Positions 8,700-17,646 of a stretch of DNA of 64,000 bases are shown piece by piece. Source of the stretch: Flammeovirgaceae bacterium (GTDB lineage: Bacteria > Bacteroidota > Bacteroidia > Cytophagales > Cyclobacteriaceae). Made by a program: the position numbers and the translations under genes. Where the stretch lies: assembly GCA_015180985.1 (NCBI GenBank), contig CP054185.1, positions 496,001 through 560,000 on the forward strand, written 5' to 3'. The notes beneath the pieces were generated by a model. That model was not told the DNA's origin. It was given only the letters and a program-made list of their open reading frames with translations, and made no database searches. The first letter of the stretch is position 1. Each line of letters starts with the position of its first letter.

Positions 8700-9815
8700 A
8701 TGAGCCGCGCGGCCAATCTGAAATTTCCACATACCAAACAGGATTTTTTCGTTTCATTAAATCAACGGGTAAATCAGTATTTCAAAAGCCACAACATCAG
8801 CCGGAATGCCAATACAGAAATGGTTGTGAAAACCATTTTTATGTTTATGCTGTACTTCATCCCATACGGCATCATCCTCAGCGGAGCCATCACCAATGTT
8901 TGGATTTTGCTTGCTCTTTGCCTGGTAATGGGCATGGGCCTGGCCGGCATCGGCCTGTCGGTTATGCACGATGCCAACCACGGGGCCTACTCAAAAAAAG
9001 CCTGGGTTAATAACCTGATCGGGTATTCATTAAATATCATTGGCGGCCACGCATTCAACTGGAAGATCCAACACAACGTATTGCATCATACTTACACCAA
9101 TGTGCACGATGCCGATGAAGACATCAGTCCGCGGGGCGTAATGCGCATGGCTCCGGAGTCACCCTGGAAACCCGCGCATCGCTTTCAGCATATTTACGCA
9201 TGGTTTCTGTATTGCCTGCTTACCCTGGTGTGGGTTTTCGTAAAAGATTTTGCCCGGCTGGTAAAATACCAGCGTGAGGGATTGGTAAAAAAGCAACACG
9301 CTTCCATAACCCGCGAGTGGATAATAATGGTGACCACAAAAGTGTTGTACCTCGGCTACATTGTAGTTTTACCGGCCATTCTATTGCCGCTGGCCTGGTG
9401 GCAGGTGCTCATCGGATTTGTAGCAATGCATGCCGTGTCGGGATTTATTTTGTCGGTTATTTTTCAGCCTGCCCACGTGGTTGACGGCACCGAATACCCC
9501 GAGCCCGACCACCAGGGTGTGCTTGAAAATACCTGGGCTGTTCATCAATTAAGAACTACCACCAATTTTGCCAACAGGAACAAAATTTTATCGTGGTACG
9601 TGGGCGGGCTGAATTTTCAGATTGAGCACCACCTGTTTCCTAACGTGTGTCATGTACACTACCGTAAGTTAGCGCCCATTGTAGAACAAACGGCCCGTGA
9701 GTTCAATCTTCCTTACAAAACCATTCCTACATTCATGGGTGCCATGGCCGGGCACGCGCGCCTGCTGAAGAAACTGGGGCAACAGCCAGCCATGATGATT
9801 GCCGGCAAGGATTAA
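8700..9815 (+). CDS. Membrane fatty acid desaturase
   Basis: The 371-residue di-iron membrane enzyme inserts a double bond into an acyl chain. All three histidine boxes are present: HDANHG at 90-95, HNVLHH at 125-130, and QIEHHLF near residue 312. The Gln/Glu-x-x-His-His third box is typical of front-end-like (delta-5/delta-6 type) desaturases, but no cytochrome b5 domain is fused. Four to five membrane segments surround the boxes. Regiospecificity cannot be read. The gene end overlaps the convergent yihY stop by 4 bases. Confidence 0.92.
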   Translation: MSRAANLKFPHTKQDFFVSLNQRVNQYFKSHNISRNANTEMVVKTIFMFMLYFIPYGIILSGAITNVWILLALCLVMGMGLAGIGLSVMHDANHGAYSKKAWVNNLIGYSLNIIGGHAFNWKIQHNVLHHTYTNVHDADEDISPRGVMRMAPESPWKPAHRFQHIYAWFLYCLLTLVWVFVKDFARLVKYQREGLVKKQHASITREWIIMVTTKVLYLGYIVVLPAILLPLAWWQVLIGFVAMHAVSGFILSVIFQPAHVVDGTEYPEPDHQGVLENTWAVHQLRTTTNFANRNKILSWYVGGLNFQIEHHLFPNVCHVHYRKLAPIVEQTAREFNLPYKTIPTFMGAMAGHARLLKKLGQQPAMMIAGKD

Positions 9816-10789
9816 TTGTTTTTTTTAAACCTGCGCCCGTGCCAGAGGGCCTGCATACGGGCGGCATCATGAATGCTGGCGTTTAATTCGTACCCTACCA
9901 GCAATACAATGGTAATGAGTTGTATCCAAATCATCAGCGCGATGAGTACCCCGATTGAACCATATACTTTGTTGTACGTTCCGAAGTGGGTAATATAATA
10001 AGAGAACCCGTACGAGATAAGCAGAATAAACAGTGTTGCCAGAAACGAACCAATTGAAAAAAACCGCCAGTTGTAGTGAATGGCCGGCCCAAAGTAATAA
10101 ATGGTGGATACGGCCAGAAAGAATACGATGAAGATGACCATGAACCGCAACGCAAACAGCAGGTACACATTTACATTACTCATCCATACAAATTCGCCCA
10201 GGTTGCTTTGCACGTAATTAAGCACCAGTTGCCCGACAACCAGCAGGATGATCGCGAGGAACAATACAAAAGCCAGGTTAACGGTTAGGCCCGTGGCGAT
10301 AAGCCGCATTTTAATGGCTCCCCGCCTGTCGTCTGTTTTGTAGCACGCATTAAAGGCACCCATCAGCGCCATCATGCCGTTAGTAGCCAGGTAAAGCGAG
10401 AACAAGAACCCGAATGTTAACAGGCCACCACGCTGGTTACTCACAATATCCAGCACCGTTGAGGAAATCACATCGTACATACTGGCCGGCAGCATCTGCT
10501 CCAGAAACTGCATAATGCTTTGCGTGTTTACTTCGGGTACTACCGTTGTAACGTATGGGATAAGAGTAAACAGAAAAATAACGGCCGGGAAAATAGCCAG
10601 AATAAAATTGAACGCCACCCCATTGGCACGCCCCACTATCTCATCCTGCATCAGGTTGCGCGTAAACAACTTAATGATTTTATACAGCGATACATTATCC
10701 CATCGCTTAAACCGGATTTTGCGCATCCAGTTAACAAGCACTTGTGCGGGCGTCCACTTAAACAGGTATCGTCTGTATTTATACTTCAT
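9812..10789 (-). CDS. YihY/BrkB-family inner-membrane protein
   Basis: The 325-residue protein has six predicted membrane segments and family motifs such as ANGVAFNFILAIFPAVIFLF, then the YFGPAIHYNWRFFSIGSFLA region and YGSIGVLIALMIWIQLITI. The family was once labelled ribonuclease BN in error. Its function is unclear. The gene is last in a minus-strand operon: its ATG shares one base with the stop of the thioesterase gene (TGATG), indicating translational coupling. Confidence 0.92.
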   Translation of the reverse strand: MKYKYRRYLFKWTPAQVLVNWMRKIRFKRWDNVSLYKIIKLFTRNLMQDEIVGRANGVAFNFILAIFPAVIFLFTLIPYVTTVVPEVNTQSIMQFLEQMLPASMYDVISSTVLDIVSNQRGGLLTFGFLFSLYLATNGMMALMGAFNACYKTDDRRGAIKMRLIATGLTVNLAFVLFLAIILLVVGQLVLNYVQSNLGEFVWMSNVNVYLLFALRFMVIFIVFFLAVSTIYYFGPAIHYNWRFFSIGSFLATLFILLISYGFSYYITHFGTYNKVYGSIGVLIALMIWIQLITIVLLVGYELNASIHDAARMQALWHGRRFKKNN

Positions 10790-11193
10790 CAGAAAAACGG
10801 ATCAAGCACATCCATCATAGGTTTTGGCGGACGCACCGGCCGACTGGTTTTCTGATCAAGAAACGCCAGCACCGTTTCGCCCTGGTTTATCAGCTTACCC
10901 TGTTCGTTAAATATTTCATATTCAAATTTCATACGTACTGTCGGCTTCTCGCGGATGGTCGTTACTATCCGTAGCAACTCATCATATTTACCGGGCGCCA
11001 GAAAACGCGTGTGGTTTTCCAGTACCGGCATAATGATGCCCATCGCTTCAATTTCGCGGTACGTGAGGCCAAGCTTCCGCAACGCCTCTACACGTGCCAC
11101 TTCATAATACATCGCGTAATACCCATAGTAAACGTACCCCATCTGGTCCGTTTCTCCATAGCGTACACGTACTGTGGTTTCCGATTGATACAT
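10789..11193 (-). CDS. Acyl-CoA thioesterase, hotdog fold (YbgC/FadM family)
   Basis: The 134-residue hotdog-fold protein hydrolyses acyl-CoA thioesters. The N-terminal RVRYGETDQMGYVYYGYYA carries the conserved Asp (D of ETDQMG) and the tyrosine-rich segment of 4-hydroxybenzoyl-CoA-type thioesterases. The substrate chain length is unknown. It is flanked by one-base stop/start overlaps on both sides (TAATG from mltG, TGATG into yihY), so the three genes form a tight operon. Confidence 0.9.
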   Translation of the reverse strand: MYQSETTVRVRYGETDQMGYVYYGYYAMYYEVARVEALRKLGLTYREIEAMGIIMPVLENHTRFLAPGKYDELLRIVTTIREKPTVRMKFEYEIFNEQGKLINQGETVLAFLDQKTSRPVRPPKPMMDVLDPFF

Positions 11194-12242
11194 TACTTTT
11201 TTAATTGAGCCCGGGCCTTTCGCTGCTCGCGCGAAAGCGCCTGCTGATACCGCTGGGCGTTGCGGTTATGTTCTGTAAGATTGGAAGTAAAATGATGATA
11301 GCCCGAAAAATCTTCTCGGGCACACATATATAAATAGTTACTGGGCTTGTAGTTAAGCACCGCATCGATAGATGAAATCTCTGGCATGTTAATAGGCCCC
11401 GGAGGGAGTCCACGATATTTGTAAGTATTGTATGGAGAGTCGACTTCTTTATGTTCATTCAATACCCGCTTCAGCGTAAAATCACCAACAGCAAATACCA
11501 GGGTGGGGTCAGCCTGCAAGGGGATTCCCTTCTTTAGCCGGTTGAGGTACAGGCCGGCAATTACAGGGGCCTCATCGCGCTTAACAGTCTCAGCCTGTAC
11601 GATGGAAGCCAGTATGGAAACCTGAATAGGCGATAACCCGATGGCTTCCGCTTTTGCTCTCCGCTCTTCCGTCCAGAATATTTCATATTCTTCATGCATC
11701 CGCTCAATCAATTGCGTTGGTGTTACGTTGTAATACACTTCGTACGTGTTGGGGATGAACATGGCAAGGATATTATCCTTTGTAAATCCATACGGATTGC
11801 TCATGGCAAACCGAATCAGTTCGGCTTCAAATTCTTCCGGTCGTATGCCGATGGTGCGTGTGATTTTCTGGGCCAGGTCGGGCAGTAACCGTACGTTGTT
11901 AAAGGTTATGGTTACCGGTTCCTGTTTACCCAGCCGCAGAAACCGGATGGTCTCCAGGTTGTTCATGTTGCTGTGCAACACATAACGCCCGGGTTTTACC
12001 TTGCGGTCATACTCCATGATGCGGGCCAGAAAACTAAACGACATTAAATCCTGCACGTAGCCGCCATCGTGCAGCAACTTTTGAACCGTCTCAAAGGTGG
12101 CATCATTGGGTATAATCAGCAGTTGACTTTCTTTCCCAACCAGGATGTTCGGAGTATAGCAAATCTGGTAAACGTAAAATGTAAACGTAATCAGCAGAAC
12201 CGACAACACCAGGAATACAAACAGTTTACGGGCGCCTTTCAT
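11193..12242 (-). CDS. mltG: MltG, endolytic transglycosylase
   Basis: The 349-residue single-pass membrane protein cleaves nascent glycan strands and terminates peptidoglycan polymerisation. An N-terminal anchor (LFVLSVLLITFTFYVYQI-like) precedes a LysM-like region with LLIIPNDATFETVQKLL. The YceG domain has FIPNTYEVYYNVTP, SIVQAETVKRDEAPVIA (catalytic Glu in QAET) and LQADPTLVFA, and ends with YKYRGLPPGPI and SNYLYM. Length and motif order are normal. It leads the operon with the thioesterase and yihY genes. Confidence 0.95.
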   Translation of the reverse strand: MKGARKLFVFLVLSVLLITFTFYVYQICYTPNILVGKESQLLIIPNDATFETVQKLLHDGGYVQDLMSFSFLARIMEYDRKVKPGRYVLHSNMNNLETIRFLRLGKQEPVTITFNNVRLLPDLAQKITRTIGIRPEEFEAELIRFAMSNPYGFTKDNILAMFIPNTYEVYYNVTPTQLIERMHEEYEIFWTEERRAKAEAIGLSPIQVSILASIVQAETVKRDEAPVIAGLYLNRLKKGIPLQADPTLVFAVGDFTLKRVLNEHKEVDSPYNTYKYRGLPPGPINMPEISSIDAVLNYKPSNYLYMCAREDFSGYHHFTSNLTEHNRNAQRYQQALSREQRKARAQLKK

Positions 12243-12258
12243 AACAATATGTGAACAT

Positions 12259-12266
12259 CAAAAATA
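12259..12266 (-). promoter_or_regulatory. -7 box upstream of mltG
   Basis: The minus strand reads TATTTTTG, matching TAnnTTTG, 17 bases before the mltG ATG. It is in the divergent gap to yciO. The T-rich stretch next to it makes the exact register uncertain. Confidence 0.45.
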
Positions 12267-12319
12267 CAAAAATCGCTACACGTGGTGGTGTACGCAGCTA
12301 AGCTGTGTATATTAACGCC

Positions 12320-12943
12320 ATGCCTGCCGAACTTTTAAAAATCCATCCGCTTAATCCGGAAGGAAGAAAAATAAACCGGGTAACTGACGTACTCCGCAGC
12401 GGGGGTATCGTTGTTTATCCGACTGATACGGTTTACGGCATCGGGTGCGATTTGAAAAACCGCAGGGCGGTTGAACGGTTGTGCCGGATACTGGACATCA
12501 GGCCCCAGAAACTTAACCTGTCATTCATCTGCCGGGATTTGAGTGAGGTATCCGCATACGTAAAGCGCATTGATACACCCGTGTTTAAAATACTCAAGAA
12601 ATCGCTTCCCGGACCCTACACCTTTATTTTTGAATCGAGTACCAGTGTACCGAAAATTCTCGATGTCAATAAAAAAACTGTAGGCATACGCATCCCTGAT
12701 CATGCCATTCCTTTTGCTATCGTTACTGAACTTGGTAACCCGTTGATTACCGCCTCGATTAAAGATGATGACCACATTAAAGAATACACAACCGATCCGG
12801 AAGAAATTTTTGAAGAGGTTAAAAAAGTGGTCGACCTGGTAATTGATGGCGGGGCGGGCGGCAATATACCATCAACCGTTATCGACTGCACCGGTAACGA
12901 GCCCCGGCTGATTCGCCAGGGCCTTGGCGAAAATCCATTGTGA
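12320..12943 (+). CDS. YciO-type L-threonylcarbamoyladenylate synthase family protein
   Basis: The 207-residue protein has the Sua5/YrdC/YciO fold, which binds ATP and makes or handles threonylcarbamoyl-AMP for t6A in tRNA. Motifs are [42 protein letters not shown] and [10 protein letters not shown]. These follow E. coli YciO more closely than YrdC, and YciO activity in t6A synthesis is less certain. The ATG at 12320 was chosen over an in-frame GTG at 12305 because the protein then starts [13 protein letters not shown], as the family does. Confidence 0.9.
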   Translation: MPAELLKIHPLNPEGRKINRVTDVLRSGGIVVYPTDTVYGIGCDLKNRRAVERLCRILDIRPQKLNLSFICRDLSEVSAYVKRIDTPVFKILKKSLPGPYTFIFESSTSVPKILDVNKKTVGIRIPDHAIPFAIVTELGNPLITASIKDDDHIKEYTTDPEEIFEEVKKVVDLVIDGGAGGNIPSTVIDCTGNEPRLIRQGLGENPL

Positions 12944-12955
12944 AAGCCAAATGCC

Positions 12956-13588
12956 ATGCCTGCCAAGCGTTGCCTCATTGAACTTCACTACCTGCCCTCC
13001 CTGGCGTGGTTTGCAGCCGTTTCCGGGTATGATGAAGTTATCATTGAGAAACATGAACATTATGTAAAACAAACATACCGCAACCGGTGCTACATTCGTG
13101 GTGCAAACCGTGTTGAAAAACTGATTATCCCGCTTACCTCAAAAAGTAATCACACACGGATTGCCGATTTGCGCATTGATTACTCCCAAAAGTGGTTGAA
13201 CAACCATTGGCGTTCCATTGAATCGGCTTATCGGAACGCACCTTATTTTGATCATTATGCCGATGATTTGTCTCATGCCCTCTTTAGCGGGACGTCATTT
13301 CTTTATGAATTGAATAACCGACTGCTCGAAGTATGTCTGAAGTTGCTTAACCTGAAAGTAACACTAAAGGAAAGTTCGCAATACGAAAAAACAGTTCAGC
13401 CCGGTACGCATGATTTACGCAACCAGATAAGCCCCAAACATTCCGGCCTTGAAAAGTTTATCAAACCGGTTGCCTACACCCAGGTGTTTGGTAATACCTT
13501 CATGCCTAACCTGAGCATTATCGACCTGCTTTTCTGTACCGGGCCGGAATCCCTCGCCTACATTAAAACCGCCCGCATCAGCGAATGA
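12956..13588 (+). CDS. WbqC-like family protein
   Basis: The 210-residue protein matches the WbqC-like family in its N-terminal ELHYLPSLAWFAAV, YVKQTYRNRCYI, KLIIPL and DYSQKWLNNHWRSIESAYRNAPYF segments, and in TYMPNLSIIDLLF-type text near the end (here TFMPNLSIIDLLF). Some members are encoded in polysaccharide or lipid-modification loci; the biochemical role is not established. No signal peptide or membrane segment is seen. It starts 12 bases after yciO and is probably co-transcribed. Confidence 0.88.
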   Translation: MPAKRCLIELHYLPSLAWFAAVSGYDEVIIEKHEHYVKQTYRNRCYIRGANRVEKLIIPLTSKSNHTRIADLRIDYSQKWLNNHWRSIESAYRNAPYFDHYADDLSHALFSGTSFLYELNNRLLEVCLKLLNLKVTLKESSQYEKTVQPGTHDLRNQISPKHSGLEKFIKPVAYTQVFGNTFMPNLSIIDLLFCTGPESLAYIKTARISE

Positions 13589-13723
13589 ACAAAACGGCAG
13601 TCAATTACGTTTTCACCTTCATAAAACCTGTTTTCTTTTTCTAAACCGGGCACCTGGAAAACCCCCTGAAAAAATCCGGTCGAAAAAGTTTACATTTACA
13701 GTAATTTCATTCACGTTTACAGT

Positions 13724-16255
13724 ATGGAGGCAAAATTTTCGAACCGCGTTAAAGAAGTAATAAGCCTTAGCCGTGAAGAAGCACTTCGCCTGGGGCATGA
13801 TTATATAGGCACCGAACATTTGTTACTGGGGCTGATTCGCGAAGGGGAGGGTGTGGCCGTAGGAGTACTTAAAAAACTGGGCGTGCCACTTAGTGACTTG
13901 CGCAGCGAAATCGAACGGGTATCGAAAGGCACCGCCACCCACGAAGTAAAAAACCTGGCCAACATACCGCTAACCAAGGCCTCTGAAAAAGTTTTAAAGA
14001 TTACTTACCTCGAAGCCAAGATATTCAAAGCCCAGCTTATCGGAACAGAACATTTGCTGCTCTCCATTCTGCGCGATGCCGACAACCTGGCCACACAAAT
14101 CCTGAAAAAATTTGATGTGAATTATGAAACTGTAAAAGAAATGCTTGAATACCAGCACGAAGGTCCGCAGGCCGCATCGGATACAGACGATCCGGATGAA
14201 GATTCATCAAGAATCTTCGGTGGTGGTGCCGGTTCGCAAGGCAAGGAAAAGAAAGGAACTGAAAAATCGCGCACCCCGGTACTCGATAATTTTGGCCGCG
14301 ACTTAACACGACTGGCTGAAGACGGCAAACTTGATCCGATTGTCGGCCGCGAAAAAGAGATTGAGCGTGTGGCCCAGATTCTGAGCCGCAGAAAGAAAAA
14401 CAACCCGATATTGATTGGCGAGCCGGGCGTTGGTAAAACCGCCATTGCCGAAGGCTTAGCCCTGCGCATTGTACAGAAAAAAGTTTCGCGTGTACTGTTT
14501 GGTAAGCGCGTTGTTACGCTCGACCTTGCTTCGCTGGTGGCCGGCACCAAGTACCGCGGCCAGTTTGAAGAACGGATGAAGGCTGTGATGAATGAACTGG
14601 AGAAATCACCGGATGTTATTTTGTTTATCGATGAACTGCATACCATCGTTGGTGCAGGCGGTGCCTCCGGCTCGCTCGATGCCTCCAACATGTTTAAGCC
14701 TGCTCTTGCCCGTGGCGAGATTCAGTGCATAGGCGCCACAACGCTTGACGAATACCGCCAGTACATTGAGAAAGACGGTGCGCTGGCGCGCAGGTTCCAG
14801 ATGGTAATGGTCGATTCAACCACACCGGAAGAAACGCTGCAGATTCTGGAGAACATCAAAGACAAGTACGAAGATCACCACCACGTTACTTACACCAAAG
14901 AGGCCATTGAAGCTTGCGTAAAACTTTCCGACCGGTATATCAGCGATCGCTTCCTGCCCGATAAAGCCATTGATGTAATGGATGAGGCCGGTGCGCGTGT
15001 GCACATCAACAACATTCACGTACCGGAAGAAATCGTAAAGCTGGAAGAAGCGATTGAAGATGTGAAGAAAGAAAAGAACCGCGTGGTAAAAAGCCAGAAG
15101 TACGAAGAAGCCGCCCAACTGCGCGATAAAGAAAAGAAACTGCTCGAGCAACTGGAGATAGCCAAAGCCCGCTGGGAAGAAAAAACCCGGACTGAAAAAT
15201 ATACGGTTAACGAAGACAATGTGGCCGATGTGATCGCCATGATGACGGGTATCCCTACCAACCGCATTGCCCAGAAAGAAAGCAATAAACTGCTGGGCAT
15301 GGCCGAAGAACTGAGCGGCAAAGTTATCGGGCAGGAAGAAGCCATAAAAAAATTAACCAAGGCCATTCAGCGTACCCGGGTTGGTTTAAAAGACCCGCGC
15401 AAACCGATCGGCTCCTTCATATTCCTTGGTCCTACGGGCGTAGGTAAAACCGAACTGGCCAAAGTGCTGGCCACTTACCTGTTCGACAAAGAAGATGCGC
15501 TCATCCGCATTGACATGAGCGAGTATATGGAAAAGTTTTCCGTATCGCGCCTGGTGGGCGCGCCTCCGGGCTATGTAGGGTACGAAGAAGGCGGCCAGCT
15601 TACCGAAAAGGTAAGACGCAAACCGTATTCAGTGGTATTGCTTGACGAGATTGAAAAAGCACACCCCGATGTATTCAACATTCTGCTGCAGGTACTGGAT
15701 GACGGTATTCTTACCGATGGCCTGGGCAGGCGGGTGGACTTCCGCAACACCATCATCATCATGACGTCCAACATTGGCGTGCGCGACCTGAAAGATTTCG
15801 GAACGGGCATCGGTTTTGCGCCTTCGTCCAAGCGCGAGAATGAAGAAGAACTGATGAAGTCAACCATTCAGAATGCCTTGAAGCGGGCGTTCAGCCCCGA
15901 GTTTTTGAACCGCCTGGATGATGTAATCGTGTTCAATTCGCTGCAGCGCGAGCACATACACAAAATCATTGAGATTACGCTTAAGAAAGTATTCGACCGG
16001 ATTAACACGCTGGGTTACACCGTTGAATTAACCGATAAGGCTAAAGATTTTCTTTCGGAGAAAGGCTACGACCAGCAGTTTGGCGCCCGCCCGCTGAACC
16101 GCGCCATTACCAAATACCTGGAAGATCCGGTGGCCGAAGAAATCCTGAAAGGCGAAATTGAAGAAGGCGGCACCATTGTGGCCGACCATGACGGCAAAGC
16201 GGATTCGCTTACGCTGAAGGTAAAAAAGCCCAAGGCGGCCTCGAAGAAAGAGTAA
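13724..16255 (+). CDS. clpC: ClpC-type AAA+ unfoldase, ATPase subunit of Clp protease
   Basis: The 843-residue hexameric unfoldase feeds substrates to ClpP. Two N-terminal Clp repeats (residues 1-145, each with a GTEHLLLG/S motif) precede AAA module 1 with [16 protein letters not shown] and the sensor region. The UVR-containing middle domain ([15 protein letters not shown]) follows, which marks ClpC rather than ClpA or ClpB. AAA module 2 has [15 protein letters not shown], and the C-terminal D2 domain ends with a lysine-rich tail. It has its own spacer upstream and a strong terminator downstream. Confidence 0.96.
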   Translation: MEAKFSNRVKEVISLSREEALRLGHDYIGTEHLLLGLIREGEGVAVGVLKKLGVPLSDLRSEIERVSKGTATHEVKNLANIPLTKASEKVLKITYLEAKIFKAQLIGTEHLLLSILRDADNLATQILKKFDVNYETVKEMLEYQHEGPQAASDTDDPDEDSSRIFGGGAGSQGKEKKGTEKSRTPVLDNFGRDLTRLAEDGKLDPIVGREKEIERVAQILSRRKKNNPILIGEPGVGKTAIAEGLALRIVQKKVSRVLFGKRVVTLDLASLVAGTKYRGQFEERMKAVMNELEKSPDVILFIDELHTIVGAGGASGSLDASNMFKPALARGEIQCIGATTLDEYRQYIEKDGALARRFQMVMVDSTTPEETLQILENIKDKYEDHHHVTYTKEAIEACVKLSDRYISDRFLPDKAIDVMDEAGARVHINNIHVPEEIVKLEEAIEDVKKEKNRVVKSQKYEEAAQLRDKEKKLLEQLEIAKARWEEKTRTEKYTVNEDNVADVIAMMTGIPTNRIAQKESNKLLGMAEELSGKVIGQEEAIKKLTKAIQRTRVGLKDPRKPIGSFIFLGPTGVGKTELAKVLATYLFDKEDALIRIDMSEYMEKFSVSRLVGAPPGYVGYEEGGQLTEKVRRKPYSVVLLDEIEKAHPDVFNILLQVLDDGILTDGLGRRVDFRNTIIIMTSNIGVRDLKDFGTGIGFAPSSKRENEEELMKSTIQNALKRAFSPEFLNRLDDVIVFNSLQREHIHKIIEITLKKVFDRINTLGYTVELTDKAKDFLSEKGYDQQFGARPLNRAITKYLEDPVAEEILKGEIEEGGTIVADHDGKADSLTLKVKKPKAASKKE

Positions 16256-16281
16256 CACACAACGTGTTTACAGGAAAGAAG

Positions 16282-16302
16282 GCGGGGCAACCCGCTTTTT
16301 TT
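16282..16302 (+). terminator. Rho-independent terminator after clpC
   Basis: GCGGG and CCCGC (16282-16286, 16291-16295) form a hairpin around a GCAA tetraloop, followed directly by a run of seven T. It lies 27 bases after the clpC stop and marks the end of the core-genome block before the AT-rich island. Confidence 0.85.
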
Positions 16303-16346
16303 GTGGAGGTTTGAAATATGTAAATAATTGCAATGAATATATTAGG

Positions 16347-16358
16347 GTGTTATAGCTC
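16347..16358 (+). repeat. Left boundary of cassette 1 (core-site box, inverted copy at 17483-17494)
   Basis: GTGTTATAGCTC here is the exact reverse complement of GAGCTATAACAC at 17483-17494, 1.1 kb away. The GTT at 16349 would be the recombination point. No left palindrome arm precedes it, only the clpC terminator and about 45 bases of AT-rich spacer, so this end looks like an insertion into a non-attC site. Confidence 0.65.
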
Positions 16359-16389
16359 ATTTTAAGACGACAACCAACGACAAGACAAA

Positions 16390-17472
16390 ATGCCATTAAG
16401 AGCATACATAGACAATGAAGAAATCATTTCCATTGACCAAGACGAAAAACAATGGGACGATTTAAAAAAGCGACTCAAATCAAAAGAGTGCGTTTTGACA
16501 TTGCCGTGTTGTAAAGAAGAAGGCTTTTTAAGAACAAGTAGTAAAGGTCTTAGACATTTTGTTCACGCAAAATCGGATAACACTTGTGATTGGAAACCAG
16601 AATCACCAGAACATTTAAGAGCAAAAATTGAAATAATTGAAGCTTGCAAAGAAAATGGGTGGAAAGCTATACCTGAATTTTCAGAGACTAATTGGCGTGC
16701 GGACGTTTTAGCAATCCAAAATGAAAAACGAATTGCATTTGAAGTTCAATGGAGCAGACAGACTTTTGAAGACACAAAGTTTCGCCAAGACAGATATAAA
16801 GAATCTAATGTTCGTGGTTGTTGGTTTTTCCGAACTGCACCAAAAGAATTAAGAGAATATGATGAACACCTAAAAGCCGACAAAGAAATTCCAGCATTCA
16901 AAATTTTCAAAGACGAGAACTCAAATATTATTGCTCAACTCAAACAGACACAACTTCCATTAAGGACTTTGGTAGACAGTTTATTAAAAAGAAGACTAAA
17001 ATTTTGTGAACATATTAGACTGAAACCAAAACAGGAAGTAACAATCGTTTTCTTTGAGACAAGTTGTTGGAAGTGCCATAAACCTCAACACCTTTGGACA
17101 GTTGAACAGAATCTTGTTACGGTTTGCAATCAAGACTTTTACTTAATGGGTTCAATGTGGGACAATGACGATATTGACAAAAGTCCAAAAATATACGAAG
17201 CTGTAAAACAGTTTTTGCAGACAGAAACAGGAAAGAACTTAAAAATCGGGCAACTAAAAAAACGATATAGCAAAACAGTTCACGACAGCTATTTATCACA
17301 CGGCTGCTTTTACTGTGACTCAATTTTTGGAGATTGGTTCTTAAACACAGAAAAAATGAACGGACAGAACAACCCAAACTCTTTAAGACATAAAGTAGAA
17401 ATTGAATTTGGAACAACAAAAGAAGAAGGACAACACTGGTGCTATTCAGACATTGGACAATTTTGCGAATGA
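16390..17472 (+). CDS. CoiA-like predicted nuclease with zinc-binding cysteine pairs (cassette 1)
   Basis: The 360-residue protein resembles the competence CoiA-like nuclease family. RHFVHAK at 55-61 and ESPEHLRAK at 71-79 precede NWRADVLA (D105) and IAFEVQWSRQT (E118, Q120). Together these form a plausible PD-(D/E)xK core of the E-x-Q type. Cysteine pairs at 40-41, in CWKC (about 230) and in CFYC (about 310) suggest zinc-ribbon segments. There is no signal peptide. It is much richer in A than its neighbours and sits between cassette-end sequences, so it is probably acquired. Roles in DNA uptake or defence are both possible. Confidence 0.7.
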   Translation: MPLRAYIDNEEIISIDQDEKQWDDLKKRLKSKECVLTLPCCKEEGFLRTSSKGLRHFVHAKSDNTCDWKPESPEHLRAKIEIIEACKENGWKAIPEFSETNWRADVLAIQNEKRIAFEVQWSRQTFEDTKFRQDRYKESNVRGCWFFRTAPKELREYDEHLKADKEIPAFKIFKDENSNIIAQLKQTQLPLRTLVDSLLKRRLKFCEHIRLKPKQEVTIVFFETSCWKCHKPQHLWTVEQNLVTVCNQDFYLMGSMWDNDDIDKSPKIYEAVKQFLQTETGKNLKIGQLKKRYSKTVHDSYLSHGCFYCDSIFGDWFLNTEKMNGQNNPNSLRHKVEIEFGTTKEEGQHWCYSDIGQFCE

Positions 17473-17482
17473 GAAGAAAAAC

Positions 17483-17617
17483 GAGCTATAACACGGGTTT
17501 TGCGTCAGGCGGGGTGACGTGCAAACTTGTAGCTTTGTGCTTCTATTCAAGTCCAGTGCAGGTTGACAGTTTTGTGCTCCGAAACCCGCCCGAACGCAAA
17601 GCCCGAAAACGTTACCT
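17483..17617 (+). repeat. attC-like imperfect palindrome closing cassette 1
   Basis: GAGCTATAAC (17483-17492) opens the site. GGGTTTTGCG (17495-17504) pairs with CGCAAAGCCC (17595-17604) with one G-T wobble. GGCGGG (17508-17513) pairs with CCCGCC (17585-17590). A loop of about 70 bases separates the arms. The right end ACGTTACC begins cassette 2 at G17611. The size (about 135 bases), paired arms with unpaired bases, and TAAC/GTTA ends are those of a long attC site. Confidence 0.65.
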
Positions 17618-17646
17618 GCAGGCATAAAAACACTACTTGCCTTAAA

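Noticed and set aside
16347-17494. Reading GTGTTATAGCTC and its inverted copy as terminal inverted repeats of an insertion sequence
   Set aside because: There is no transposase, and the same complementarity rule recurs for the next gene with a different sequence, which fits cassette ends better than one IS.
17563-17646. Extending the propeller gene upstream to a TTG at 17563
   Set aside because: The extension lies inside the attC-like palindrome and would place about 28 charged residues before the signal peptide.
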